The position numbers were made by a program, and so were the translations under genes. A DNA stretch of 64,000 nucleotides from assembly GCA_002482545.1 (NCBI GenBank), contig DLGF01000009.1, positions 1 through 64,000 on the forward strand, given 5' to 3'. Under the pieces are notes generated by a model. The model saw nothing but the letters and a program-made list of their open reading frames with translations, ran no database searches and was not told where the DNA came from. The stretch is from Sporomusaceae bacterium UBA7701 (GTDB lineage: Bacteria; Bacillota; Negativicutes; Sporomusales; UBA7701). Each line of letters starts with the position of its first letter. The first letter of the stretch is position 1. Shown one piece after another: positions 1-7,580 of the stretch.

Positions 1-245
1 AGCTTAGCGACCCGCCGCTGGCGATAGTTGCGGTGGTTATCTGGCTAAAAAATCGCTATATCACTACAACAGTTCAACATTTTTTGGCGACCTTTGCCTA
101 AACCTTGAAAAGCGTTTCCCCATTATGCACGGAAACGGTTTCCTCCAATAAGGCCGTCCCTTTGCCTCCTTGCAAAATCATCCCTTGCCATACCAAAATC
201 AGGAAGATATAATAAAGTCAGGTGGAAATTAAAAAGTCGCCGTGA
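1..245. other. Gene-free left edge
   Basis: No convincing coding frame, RNA gene or repeat is seen here. It probably holds the promoter region for the structured plus-strand leader that follows. Confidence 0.4.
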
Positions 246-300
246 CCTGAGAGTGTGAGCGCACCCTCAGGCTCGCGCAGGTGCCAGAGCACCTACACGC
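246..300 (+). ncRNA. Two adjacent strong hairpins, possible structured leader RNA
   Basis: The first hairpin pairs CCTGAG (246-251) with CTCAGG (266-271), extended by GTG/CAC. The second pairs AGGTGC (279-284) with GCACCT (289-294) around a CAGA loop, closed outside by GCG (275-277) and CGC (298-300). A further small dyad lies at 323-342 and an intrinsic terminator at 545-588. The layout resembles a leader or small RNA. I could not match it to a known riboswitch class. Confidence 0.35.
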
Positions 301-345
301 AACAGCAAGCTGTCCACGACGACATTTGTATTATACAATGTCTTC

Positions 346-447
346 CCCCTTTCAACAAGGAGGGGCATTGGCAATGCGATTGGCGGCGCGGGCGGAAGCT
401 GCGCGACCGCCTGCCTAGCTGCCGGCATGGCCAAAGGTACAGGCTGA
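346..447 (+). other. Sequestered ribosome site with cryptic tiny reading frames
   Basis: A run of C and T at 346-352 can pair with the Shine-Dalgarno-like AAGGAGGGG at 357-365. Downstream, an ATG at 374 gives only 14 codons. A second frame, with ATT at 367 as its only possible start, reads 26 glycine/alanine-rich residues and ends at a TGA at 445-447. The composition recalls small bacteriocin cores, but there is no normal start codon and no leader. Coding status is unproven. Confidence 0.2.
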
Positions 448-544
448 AAATGCGGACAAGCGGCCCCCCCTTTTATGGAAGCTGGCGGCTGTCCGGCGAT
501 TTTGGCGTGTTTTCCTGGGGTATGACGGGCAACAAAGCAAATTG

Positions 545-588
545 GCGCATGTGTAGGTTTAAAGAAGAACCTGACATGCGCTTTTTAA
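545..588 (+). terminator. Intrinsic terminator
   Basis: GCGCATGT (545-552) pairs with ACATGCGC (574-581), with an inner AGGTT/AACCT helix, followed directly by TTTTT. It would end a plus-strand transcript starting in the first 500 bases, where no normal protein gene is visible. Confidence 0.75.
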
Positions 589-600
589 TTTCCCCTGAAC

Positions 601-649
601 CAGGCCGCGCGGGGCCTCCCTGCCTTGAGGGAGGCCCGGGACCGGCCTG
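601..649 (+). other. Long nested hairpin upstream of the DUF6809-like gene
   Basis: The inner stem GGGCCTCCC (612-620) pairs perfectly with GGGAGGCCC (629-637). An outer stem CAGGCC (601-606) pairs with GGCCTG (644-649). It lies about 80 bases before the gene start and has no U-tract on the plus strand, so it is not an obvious terminator. Confidence 0.5.
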
Positions 650-726
650 AATACGGGGGAAGGAATAGAAACGATGCCCAAGACTGGACAACAACACCCG
701 GACGGCAGCGAGAAAGGAGGCCCGGC

Positions 727-1026
727 ATGAAGAAAACCCTGTTGGAAGAACTCTATCGCGGCAATCTCCGCCTCGATGAGGGGATCATCCCCGACGACCC
801 CGAATATCAGGACCTGACCCGACAAATCATCGACATTATGGACGCCTGGAAAGAGGAGCTGCCGGCCGACCGCTACGATCAGTTGGAGACCCTGATGGAA
901 TTGCAGTGCCGGACCATCGCCATGGAAGCCGCGATGGCCTTCCGCTGCGGCTTCAAGCTGGGGGCGGCGATCATGCTGGAGGTGGTCTCCGGAAAGGAGG
1001 GCTTCATCCACGGCGGCGGGGATTGA
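727..1026 (+). CDS. Small DUF6809-like protein
   Basis: A 99-residue protein opening MKKTLLEELYRGNL, a beginning I associate from memory with the DUF6809 family of small Firmicutes proteins of unknown function, often found near mobile elements. It is acidic and predicted largely helical, with no membrane segment or catalytic motif. The ATG at 727 is chosen because AAAGGAGG lies just upstream. Longer in-frame extensions have no ribosome site and run through the hairpin at 601-649. It stands alone on the plus strand, ahead of a run of minus-strand AT-rich genes. No function is proposed. Confidence 0.75.
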   Translation: MKKTLLEELYRGNLRLDEGIIPDDPEYQDLTRQIIDIMDAWKEELPADRYDQLETLMELQCRTIAMEAAMAFRCGFKLGAAIMLEVVSGKEGFIHGGGD

Positions 1027-1173
1027 AACCCTCCCAAGAAGGTTGATGGGGAGCGAAAGCAAGAGTGTCACGAGTGTCCCGCTTTTTAATCCGATTTCCG
1101 GGTTGGGGAACTGTCCGTTTTTTCGATGCAGTCCAAATCGCCCCCTTGCATCCCTGTGACAGTCTAAAAAGTA

Positions 1174-1203
1174 GAGGTCAACAGATTTTTGTCTGTTGAC
1201 CTC
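1174..1203 (-). terminator. Conserved hairpin terminator, copy 1
   Basis: GAGGTCAACAGA pairs perfectly (12 bp) with TCTGTTGACCTC across a six-base loop. Read on the minus strand it is followed by a T-rich stretch, so it would terminate the gene ending at 1258. Near-identical copies lie at 11972-12001 and at 12490-12519, the latter just after cdiI. Confidence 0.75.
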
Positions 1204-1257
1204 TTTTCCATTTAAGGAATGAATAGACTTTATTCGCTTCCAACTTCTATCAAATTG

Positions 1258-1806
1258 CTATCCGTCTAGTTCTGTACCGAACACGTTTGCTTGCATTAAT
1301 TCCCCGATTTCCTCTTCTGACAGGTTTTTCAATATAACCCCTACAAAAAAACTCTTTTCATCAAAAAGTATAGCATTTTTCTCATCTAAGTTTAAGCAAC
1401 GATACCCTACGAAGTCTGGAGTCGTTATGCATAAATTTCTACCATCATAGAATGCATCCAACTGACCTTCTTCAAAGATTTGATAATTCTTTTCATTAAA
1501 CTCCTGGAGATCAAATAGCGGTAGTCCCTCCACCTGATACTTCCCGCATTGCATAGTACAACCTTGCTCTTTTACCTTTTCATCTTGGAGAAAAAACTTT
1601 AGATAACTAATTAGCCCATTCTGCGGATTTATTGCAATATCGAAAGGAGGCTTACGTTTATTCTCTAATAACCAATGAAAAGATGACTGTGTTCTGGGCT
1701 CAATGTCTAACCTTACCAATAGCAAGCCATTGCCCATTGATTCGCACTTCCTGACAACCTTTTTTTCTTTATTATCAATTTCTACCTTAGTAAGCCTTAG
1801 TCCCAT
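1258..1806 (-). CDS. Hypothetical protein, orphan immunity-like gene
   Basis: A 182-residue soluble protein with no signal peptide, membrane segment or recognised catalytic motif. It is acidic and its gene is markedly AT-richer than the metabolic genes nearby. The start has GGGAGAG eight bases upstream. I do not recognise the family. The immunity suggestion rests on context: it ends in the same hairpin terminator as the immunity gene at 12531-12941, is flanked by the same RAYT/REP debris, and is followed on the same strand by another immunity-like gene. It could be an unrelated cargo gene. Confidence 0.6.
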   Translation of the reverse strand: MGLRLTKVEIDNKEKKVVRKCESMGNGLLLVRLDIEPRTQSSFHWLLENKRKPPFDIAINPQNGLISYLKFFLQDEKVKEQGCTMQCGKYQVEGLPLFDLQEFNEKNYQIFEEGQLDAFYDGRNLCITTPDFVGYRCLNLDEKNAILFDEKSFFVGVILKNLSEEEIGELMQANVFGTELDG

Positions 1807-1817
1807 ATAAATCTCTC

Positions 1818-1978
1818 CCGTGTCAAAGTGTCAAAGGTGTCACAGGGACGGTGTCACGGGGCGGGGACGGTTCTTTTGACACAATCATTCTTCGTACTCT
1901 CTCGCGATTCATCCCCGTCATCTCCGCCACTTTACCTTGATCCCCTTTTGCACCAGCATCTCAGGGGACAGGTTACAC
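1818..1978 (-). mobile_element. RAYT/REP element remnant A
   Basis: The segment begins with REP-like sequence (1837-1882, containing GGGGACGGTTCTTTTGACAC) and continues into codons for the C-terminal helix-turn-helix of a REP-associated tyrosine transposase, homologous to the copies at 2422-2848 and 12044-12436. Homology stops near 1975, seven bases before the stop codon of the next gene. Only the 3' tail of the transposase survives. Confidence 0.65.
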
Positions 1979-1981
1979 CCT

Positions 1982-2377
1982 TCAGCCCCACCCTACAGTG
2001 ATTTCACCTTCGTGATAAAACTCAATTACGAACTGGGCTGAAGGGCAAAATATCCATGTGTCAAAACTAACCGCTATTACATCATCAATTACTTGAGAAA
2101 TCTTTTCTAAGTTCGTCTTTAAGGCAGGCAATGATGCTTCATCCCAAAGAATATATGCTATTTTTTCTACTCTCTTTTGTTCTCCTACAAGTTTTTCTAT
2201 AGCTTCATTTATTGAAGTGATCCTAATTTTATTCTCAACCTTATCCCAATCTATCCTTCCCCACGAAGTCATAGGAAAAGCAAGATTCATTGCTTGAAAA
2301 GCAGATATGGTATCTTGTGGTGACAGCTTTTCAGTATTGTTTCCCAAAGCTGAAATACATTCTTCTAACAATGTCAT
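1982..2377 (-). CDS. Hypothetical protein, probable CDI-type immunity protein
   Basis: A 131-residue, AT-rich, cytoplasmic protein. The C-terminal segment, FDTWIFCPSAQFVIEF followed by YHEGEITVG, resembles from memory the tail of immunity proteins annotated beside contact-dependent inhibition toxins. That is a family impression, not a search result. The ATG at 2377 is preferred over the GTG two codons upstream because AAGG precedes it by five bases. The gene sits between two RAYT remnants and has no toxin beside it, so it would be an orphan protecting against toxins of other strains. No catalytic motif is seen. Confidence 0.6.
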   Translation of the reverse strand: MTLLEECISALGNNTEKLSPQDTISAFQAMNLAFPMTSWGRIDWDKVENKIRITSINEAIEKLVGEQKRVEKIAYILWDEASLPALKTNLEKISQVIDDVIAVSFDTWIFCPSAQFVIEFYHEGEITVGWG

Positions 2378-2421
2378 AAACACCTTCTATTGATTTAAAG
2401 ATACAAGGGATGGTTCTAGTA

Positions 2422-2848
2422 GTGTCACGGGTGTCACGGGGACGGTTCTTTTGACACAATCAATCTTCGTTCTCTCTCCCGATTCATCCCGTCATCTCCG
2501 CCACTTGGCCTTGATCAACCTTTTGCATCAGCATCTCCTGGGACAGATTATATTTCCTAAGAAGTTGGCGGTAAACCTTTTCCGCACCCGCGCCGCTTTT
2601 CTCCGGCACGTCCGGAAACGCTCCCGGTTCTTCTTCTCTATGAAACCCCTGAAAGCGCCGAACGGCATTCTGCTCATTTTCCCCGAATTGGTTCAGTATC
2701 TCTTTCATTTCGGAAGGCAACGGCTCTTCCCCTTTAATCCAACATACCGGGTATACTGCTCCAGGGATCATTCATCCCTTAGGCTATCCCGGCCTTTAGC
2801 GGATTTCTATGTATAGCTCATGTGTCAAAGGAACCGTCCCCGCGACAT
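2422..2848 (-). mobile_element. RAYT/REP element remnant B
   Basis: A roughly 425-bp unit bounded by REP-like ends in opposite orientation (2422-2457 and 2822-2848). Inside, 2484-2771 encodes about 95 residues of the C-terminal part of a REP-associated (Y1/IS200-like) transposase, including KYNLSQEML and a VAEMTG helix. Compared with the copy at 12044-12436, one G is lost just after VAEMTG, which shifts the frame and truncates the final MNRERVRR helix. The catalytic HUH and tyrosine region is absent, so the element cannot move itself. Confidence 0.7.
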
Positions 2849-2912
2849 ATTCCAGCCTTTAGCGGGTTTCTATGTATATGGCGTATGTGTGTCACCGTCC
2901 CCGTGACAATAT
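2792..2912. repeat. Two tandem 63-bp repeats
   Basis: Unit 1 (2792-2854) and unit 2 (2855-2912) share GCCTTTAGCGG, TTTCTATGTATA and a CCGTCCCCG-GACA end. They are degenerate and the second REP part is shortened. They abut the right end of RAYT remnant B and the terminator of the sugar-acid operon. Confidence 0.65.
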
Positions 2913-2914
2913 AA

Positions 2915-2947
2915 AACTCCGCCATCCCATAGAGAAATAGCGGAGTT
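2915..2947 (-). terminator. Intrinsic terminator of the sugar-acid operon
   Basis: AACTCCGC (2915-2922) pairs with GCGGAGTT (2940-2947). On the minus strand the stem is followed by TTATAT. It lies 46 bases after the last gene of the operon. Confidence 0.7.
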
Positions 2948-2992
2948 CAACTAATCCGGACACATTATTTGTCTATATGGAACCACTGCCAG

Positions 2993-3889
2993 CTACGCTT
3001 TTTCCACAGCATGCCCACCAAATTGATTGCGTAAAGCAGCTACTACTTTGCCGGAGAAAGTATCTGTCTCCAGAGAACGGTAGCGCATCAACAAGGATAA
3101 GGCGATCACCGGAGTACAAACCCTATGATCAAGCGCCTCTTCCACCGCCCATTTACCTTCTCCCGTTGAGTACATAACCCCTTTGATGCTACTTAAATCA
3201 TTATCCGCATGCAAGGCATGTTCCAGCAACTCCAGCAGCCAGCTGCGAATGACCGACCCGTGATTCCACACGCCGGCAACATCCTTAAGGTTATAGCTAA
3301 AGCCGCTTTTCTGAAGCAGTTCAAATCCTTCGGCAATCGCTTGCATCATACCGTACTCAATGCCGTTATGAATCATCTTGCAATAATGCCCGCTGCCACT
3401 GGAGCCGGTATATATGCACCCCTCAGCAAGCGACATGCTGAGAAATAGCGGGGCACAATAATCATAAATTTCCCTGTCACCGCCGACCATTAAGCATACT
3501 CCCAGTTTCGCACCGCTCACACCGCCGCTGGTGCCGCAGTCGAGATAATGAATGCCGCATTCTTTCAGCATCTCGTACCGGCGCACCGTGTCTTTATAAT
3601 GCGAGTTACCGCCATCAATAATGATATCCCCGGAACTTAGATGGGGCAGTACCGAATGAATCGTCTGTTCCACCGGCTCGCCAACCGGAAGCATTAGATA
3701 AATAATTCTCGGCACAGTTAAGTGACTGACGAGGGTTTCTATGGATCCGGCAATCCTTGCTCCCTTTGCATCCAGTCCCTTCATATTATTAGGATTAATA
3801 TCATAAACAGTAAGTTCGTGTCCTTCATCCAAAAAATTTTCCGCTAGGTTGTAGCCCATTTTACCTATTCCAATTAAACCCAGTTTCAT
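2993..3889 (-). CDS. gnd: 6-phosphogluconate dehydrogenase, decarboxylating (short form)
   Basis: Oxidises 6-phosphogluconate to ribulose 5-phosphate and CO2 with NAD(P)+. The 298-residue length fits the short GntZ/YqeC-like class rather than the ~470-residue form. Visible motifs are the N-terminal dinucleotide site GLIGIGKMGYNLAENF, IIDGGNSHYKD, DCGTSGGVSGAK, and KMIHNGIEYGMMQAIAEGF with the catalytic lysine. The ATG at 3889 has AGGAGGAAG upstream and begins MKLGLIG, which fits the family; the longer frame to 3937 does not. It is the last gene of the PTS operon, which suggests that the imported sugar acid, or a derivative, becomes 6-phosphogluconate. Confidence 0.9.
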   Translation of the reverse strand: MKLGLIGIGKMGYNLAENFLDEGHELTVYDINPNNMKGLDAKGARIAGSIETLVSHLTVPRIIYLMLPVGEPVEQTIHSVLPHLSSGDIIIDGGNSHYKDTVRRYEMLKECGIHYLDCGTSGGVSGAKLGVCLMVGGDREIYDYCAPLFLSMSLAEGCIYTGSSGSGHYCKMIHNGIEYGMMQAIAEGFELLQKSGFSYNLKDVAGVWNHGSVIRSWLLELLEHALHADNDLSSIKGVMYSTGEGKWAVEEALDHRVCTPVIALSLLMRYRSLETDTFSGKVVAALRNQFGGHAVEKA

Positions 3890-3986
3890 ATACTTCCTCC
3901 TAATGGCTGCCGGATTCGCTCCTGTTTCCAGCATCAAAACACGTTTCCCACTTCTTCTTTCTTCACCAAGTCTACTTTGTTGTCAT

Positions 3987-4787
3987 CTATGCTAAATACT
4001 GTTTCAGAGCATTTTCCACCCCTAAATGATCATTATCCCCCACTACCGCATCGGCAATCTTTTTTATTTCTTCACAACCATTAGCCATGGCCAACCCGAT
4101 ACCGGCCCATTGGATCATCTTGACATCGTTGCATTCATTACCGATTGCCAGGATATTTTCCAATTTGCAACCATAGTACTCACTAATCGCCAACAAGGCA
4201 TTTTCTTTACCGGCTTGTTTATCAACCAGCCCCAGTCCGGTTTTTCCCTCGGCAAATACTTGGAGTTGCGGACAATGTTTTCTAAGCTCGCCATAATAAA
4301 GCTGCAATAACCCGTCAGCAATGTCCAAGGCAAATAAGTTATAGGCCGGTTCCGGTATAACCGCCAGACTTTCACCCTCCATCGACCGGCAAGGTGAATG
4401 ATGCGTTTGCGAAAAAATCCTTGTTCTTTCATCCATATTCCGGATATAAAAATACTTCCGGCCGTAAACTTTAAAGTACGTCTGATGCTTTTCCAACAGC
4501 CGCACCGCATATTGGTAATCCGGCAAAGTCATGGGCTGGTTATAAAGCACCTCGCCATTGCCCGGGATAAAGACGTAGCTTCCTCCCAAGGCTATAAGCG
4601 GCGTCGTGATTCCCAGTTGCTCATAAACCGGCAAAGCTCCTGCCGGCATTCGGGACGATGCCACCACTACCTTGATGCCCTGTCCGCTGACTTTCTTAAT
4701 ATATTGCACCGTGCTTTCCGGTATTTTTTTATTACTGTCCAGCAGCGTGCCATCCAGATCAAGGACTATCAATTTTATAGCATGCAT
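3987..4787 (-). CDS. Cof-type HAD-superfamily phosphatase
   Basis: A 266-residue sugar-phosphate phosphatase of the Cof/YidA type. Motif I is VLDLDGTLLDSNKKIP near the N terminus, with the nucleophile and acid/base aspartates. Motif IV is AIGNECNDVKMI near the C terminus, with GIGLAMANG after it. The middle region is the type C2 cap. The ATG at 4787 has GGGAGGAA upstream. It sits between PTS IIB and gnd in the same operon, so its substrate is probably a phosphorylated intermediate of this pathway; it may act as overflow relief. The exact substrate cannot be read from the sequence. Confidence 0.85.
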   Translation of the reverse strand: MHAIKLIVLDLDGTLLDSNKKIPESTVQYIKKVSGQGIKVVVASSRMPAGALPVYEQLGITTPLIALGGSYVFIPGNGEVLYNQPMTLPDYQYAVRLLEKHQTYFKVYGRKYFYIRNMDERTRIFSQTHHSPCRSMEGESLAVIPEPAYNLFALDIADGLLQLYYGELRKHCPQLQVFAEGKTGLGLVDKQAGKENALLAISEYYGCKLENILAIGNECNDVKMIQWAGIGLAMANGCEEIKKIADAVVGDNDHLGVENALKQYLA

Positions 4788-4824
4788 AGTTCCTCCCAGG
4801 TCACTTCCCGGCAAATCCCGTTCA

Positions 4825-5319
4825 TCAAGATATGGATTTCAATCCGGTTTCCAGGCTAACCAGCTTGGTATCGGGAACGGTCTGGAAAAATATTTTGACT
4901 CCTCTGGCATTCAATTCTTTTAGTATTTCCACATCGTTCGGAAGCAAGGCTACACTGTCAATAACAAACTTGGCATCCTTTTTTTTGCTGACCCCGCCTA
5001 CGTTTACATTGTCAATAGGCATTCCTTTTTCAATGGCTTGCTTTACGGCACCAATTGTCTTAAACAGCAAAATAGCCCTATCATTTTCAAATTTGTCCTT
5101 TTCCCAATATTCTACGGCACCATCTATGGAAAACACTTTAATCGTCATCCCCGAGTTGGCGGTGGACATAGCGTAAATATCTTTCATAAAGGGGTCTTTA
5201 GCTATTTCGTCATCTACAACAAAAATTGCGTTACTGTTGAAACCGCCTTTTGACCACTTTGTCATAACTTGTCCGTGAATTAAGCGATCATCTACCCTGG
5301 TTAAACAGATTGCTCCCAT
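4825..5319 (-). CDS. PTS mannose/fructose/sorbose-family IIB component
   Basis: A 164-residue cytoplasmic phosphocarrier that takes phosphate from IIA and passes it to the sugar during transport. His15 in DDRLIHGQV is the expected phosphorylation site and the length is typical of stand-alone IIB(Man). It follows the IIA gene by 25 bases. With IIA, IIC and IID nearby it completes a four-protein permease. In this position, beside KDPG aldolase and gnd, the substrate is more likely a sugar acid than mannose. That is inferred from neighbours; sequence alone does not set specificity. Confidence 0.92.
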   Translation of the reverse strand: MGAICLTRVDDRLIHGQVMTKWSKGGFNSNAIFVVDDEIAKDPFMKDIYAMSTANSGMTIKVFSIDGAVEYWEKDKFENDRAILLFKTIGAVKQAIEKGMPIDNVNVGGVSKKKDAKFVIDSVALLPNDVEILKELNARGVKIFFQTVPDTKLVSLETGLKSIS

Positions 5320-5344
5320 TCTATCAACCCTCTCTAAGTTTTTA

Positions 5345-5737
5345 TTAAGGAAATTGCTTAATGCCTTCGATACCGGAACCAGTCACTGCGGCAAGAAGTT
5401 CAGCCGGTTCCTTACCATCGCGGGAAGAAAACAATTCTATGAGCATTACTATATTCACGCCGGTAATTACTTTTGCATCATACATTTTTGCCATATACAG
5501 CCCAATGTTGGACGGGCTGCCGCCCAACAGATCAACCAAAATGACAACCTCTTTGCCCGTCTCCTTTGATTCCTTTACAATCCTTTCCACTTCCTGGCGG
5601 AGTTCATCCACATCATTTCCCAGGCATAGTCCCAAGGCATACGCATCCTGCTGCTCACCCATAATCATTTCCACACTTTTTAGCAGCTCGATTCCAAACC
5701 GGCCATGGGTAATAACCAACGCCACCGTCTGCTTCAT
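5345..5737 (-). CDS. PTS mannose-family IIA component
   Basis: A 130-residue cytoplasmic IIA(Man) domain that accepts phosphate from HPr. The expected phosphohistidine is His11 in LVITHGRFG. VDLLGGSPSNIG is the second signature, typical of the family. The ATG at 5737 with GAGGTG upstream is preferred to the longer frame beginning at 5758. It is encoded separately from IIB, unlike the fused ManX of enterics. It is split from the upstream IID gene by an 88-base gap that carries a strong hairpin, which may let the soluble subunits be made at a different level from the membrane subunits. Confidence 0.92.
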   Translation of the reverse strand: MKQTVALVITHGRFGIELLKSVEMIMGEQQDAYALGLCLGNDVDELRQEVERIVKESKETGKEVVILVDLLGGSPSNIGLYMAKMYDAKVITGVNIVMLIELFSSRDGKEPAELLAAVTGSGIEGIKQFP

Positions 5738-5779
5738 AGCTTCACCTCTATTTAACATGATAGACAGTCCCTGACATCC

Positions 5780-5813
5780 GATAGTAACAGGCTATTGCCA
5801 GCCTGTTACTATC
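5780..5813 (-). promoter_or_regulatory. Perfect 14-bp stem-loop inside the PTS operon
   Basis: GATAGTAACAGGCT (5780-5793) pairs perfectly with 5800-5813 over a six-base loop. No U-tract follows on either strand, so it looks more like an mRNA stabiliser or processing stem between IID and IIA than a terminator. Confidence 0.6.
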
Positions 5814-5825
5814 GCTGTGTTCCCG

Positions 5826-6707
5826 CTATAATATACCGACTCCGGCAAGAACCCCTAGTATGACCGACATCCCGATCAAGGCTTGCGTAATTTTCAATCC
5901 TTTTTTCGAAAAATACCAATACACACCCAGAACAGTAAGCAATGGCAAAAGGCCTGGCAAAATCTGATCAAAAATTTTCTGGAGAACAAATTCCTTGCCG
6001 GAAATATTCCATTTCAGACCGCTTTCCACCTTTACATAAGAGGCTGCCAAAATTCCCATCATGAATATACCTAAAACAGACAATCCATTGATAATTCTTT
6101 TGATGTTTCTACCGCCTACAATTTCGCTGACTGCGGCCCGCCCCAGTCTATGGCCTAACTTAACAAAATAGAATCCATAGGTATAAGTTAAAGCCACGAA
6201 GGCAACCCAAGGTATCAAAGCTCCCAGCCCATTGCCGGCTTGCGCCCAGGGCAAGAAAATAGCCAATAAGATATATTGTACCGTACCGGAGTCAATGGCA
6301 TCGCCAATCCCGGCCAGCGGTCCCATTAAACCGACTTTGGTGGCATTAATGATGCCGCTTTCCTCACTGTCGGGATCAGCGCTGCCGTCCGCCAGCTCCT
6401 TAGCCCTGGCCTCTTCCAACGATATGGTGATTCCCAGTATGGTCCCCCCGCCCCATATGGCCTGAGTATTATAAAATTGAGCGTGCCGTTCATAAGCCTC
6501 TTTCAAATGCTGTTTATCTTTATATAATTTTCTTAATACCGGCATGAGCGCCCACAGTAAAGAAGGTGCAATCATTCTGTCAAAGCTATGGGGAATCTCA
6601 TTGGCATACCACCATCTAAACCAGCTTTTGGCTAAATCTTTGGTTGTAATTTCCTCCGGCGGAACAATTGGGTTTGTTTTATTAACCAATTCTTCACTCA
6701 CTGTCAT
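5826..6707 (-). CDS. PTS mannose-family IID component
   Basis: A 293-residue membrane subunit of the permease. The cytoplasmic N-terminal half contains the IID signatures SLLWALMPVLRKLY, FYNTQAIWGGGTILG and NATKVGLMGPLAGIGDAID. The C-terminal part carries the hydrophobic segments and ends with a membrane helix (LIGMSVILGVLAGVGIL). IID pairs with IIC to form the translocation path. The stop is followed by the hairpin at 5780-5813 and the start lies 10 bases after the IIC stop, so the pair is probably translated together. Confidence 0.93.
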   Translation of the reverse strand: MTVSEELVNKTNPIVPPEEITTKDLAKSWFRWWYANEIPHSFDRMIAPSLLWALMPVLRKLYKDKQHLKEAYERHAQFYNTQAIWGGGTILGITISLEEARAKELADGSADPDSEESGIINATKVGLMGPLAGIGDAIDSGTVQYILLAIFLPWAQAGNGLGALIPWVAFVALTYTYGFYFVKLGHRLGRAAVSEIVGGRNIKRIINGLSVLGIFMMGILAASYVKVESGLKWNISGKEFVLQKIFDQILPGLLPLLTVLGVYWYFSKKGLKITQALIGMSVILGVLAGVGIL

Positions 6708-6717
6708 TCCACCCCTT

Positions 6718-7485
6718 TTAGCGTTCTATATTCTCATTTGCGCAAATGGTATATAAATACGCGATAATCCCGCCGATAATGGCGTAAGTTACCGTATTGA
6801 TTCCCAGGCTTTTCAAACTTACAGCCATGAAGTAGGCCAGCAGGAAAAAGACAATAAGCTGGGTCTTACCAATTACTTTCATAATCAAAGCAATACCCAG
6901 CGCAGCAAGACCTCCGCCAACGACGCCTAAAACATGGAACACGATACCGCCGGAAAGCTGGGAAAAAAAGGCGGCAATGACCGGAGCTCCGGCATAAAGT
7001 CCCACAAACAGCAACGGGAAAAATAAAATCGTACTAACCGCTATGGGAAGAATGATAATTGCAAAAGTTAAGCCTTTATCATTCGTTTCGGCGGCATATT
7101 TATCCATCAAACGGACAATAAACGAATTAATAAAAAATCTGAAAGAATAAATATAACTACCCAAAAGGCCGACCGGCACAGCTACTACAATGGCTTCGGT
7201 AGGTGCCAGTCCGGCAAGCATGGCAACCGGTACGGCAACGGCTGTCGCCACGGCCGGTTCGCTGGGCATGGCTCCTCCCGGCGCTATCATCCCCATATAA
7301 ATCAATTGAATGGCTGCCGTTATGGTCATGGCCAGTGGAACATTGCCTAATACCAGACCGACTACTAAGCCTGTCATCATTGGACTGAATCTAAGCATCA
7401 ACGTGGAATACCCAAGAGCACGAGCCTGAACCACCGTCACCCACAGCGCGATCAAAGCCGCCTGGGTTGCGCTTATTTCTCCCAT
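6718..7485 (-). CDS. PTS mannose-family IIC component
   Basis: A 255-residue integral membrane permease subunit with about seven hydrophobic segments. The IIC(Man) signature is present in full: YMGMIAPGGAMPSEPAVATA around residues 80-100. The C terminus is short and charged. It is transcribed ahead of IID and after the second hydroxyacid dehydrogenase, with a 95-base AT-rich gap that shows no clear promoter or terminator. The order IIC-IID-IIA-IIB differs from the enteric manXYZ order and is seen in many Firmicutes operons. Confidence 0.93.
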   Translation of the reverse strand: MGEISATQAALIALWVTVVQARALGYSTLMLRFSPMMTGLVVGLVLGNVPLAMTITAAIQLIYMGMIAPGGAMPSEPAVATAVAVPVAMLAGLAPTEAIVVAVPVGLLGSYIYSFRFFINSFIVRLMDKYAAETNDKGLTFAIIILPIAVSTILFFPLLFVGLYAGAPVIAAFFSQLSGGIVFHVLGVVGGGLAALGIALIMKVIGKTQLIVFFLLAYFMAVSLKSLGINTVTYAIIGGIIAYLYTICANENIER

Positions 7486-7580
7486 TTTACCGCACCTCTC
7501 TTTTTATAAATTAAAATGAGCAAACAAAAATGCTGCCCTTCATCGCCTACCCCCTTCCTCCTGACTATAGTTAATCCGCA

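Noticed and set aside
246..342. Known riboswitch class (c-di-GMP, cobalamin, SAM, glycine and others)
   Set aside because: The stems are strong but none of the conserved cores I know could be placed, so no class is claimed.
255..650. 131-codon plus-strand frame across the left edge
   Set aside because: It runs through two strong hairpins and an intrinsic terminator, has no ribosome site and encodes a low-complexity Arg/Gly/Pro product unlike any protein.
2792..2912. Possible CRISPR array
   Set aside because: Only two degenerate tandem units with no spacers between them, and no cas gene in the window.
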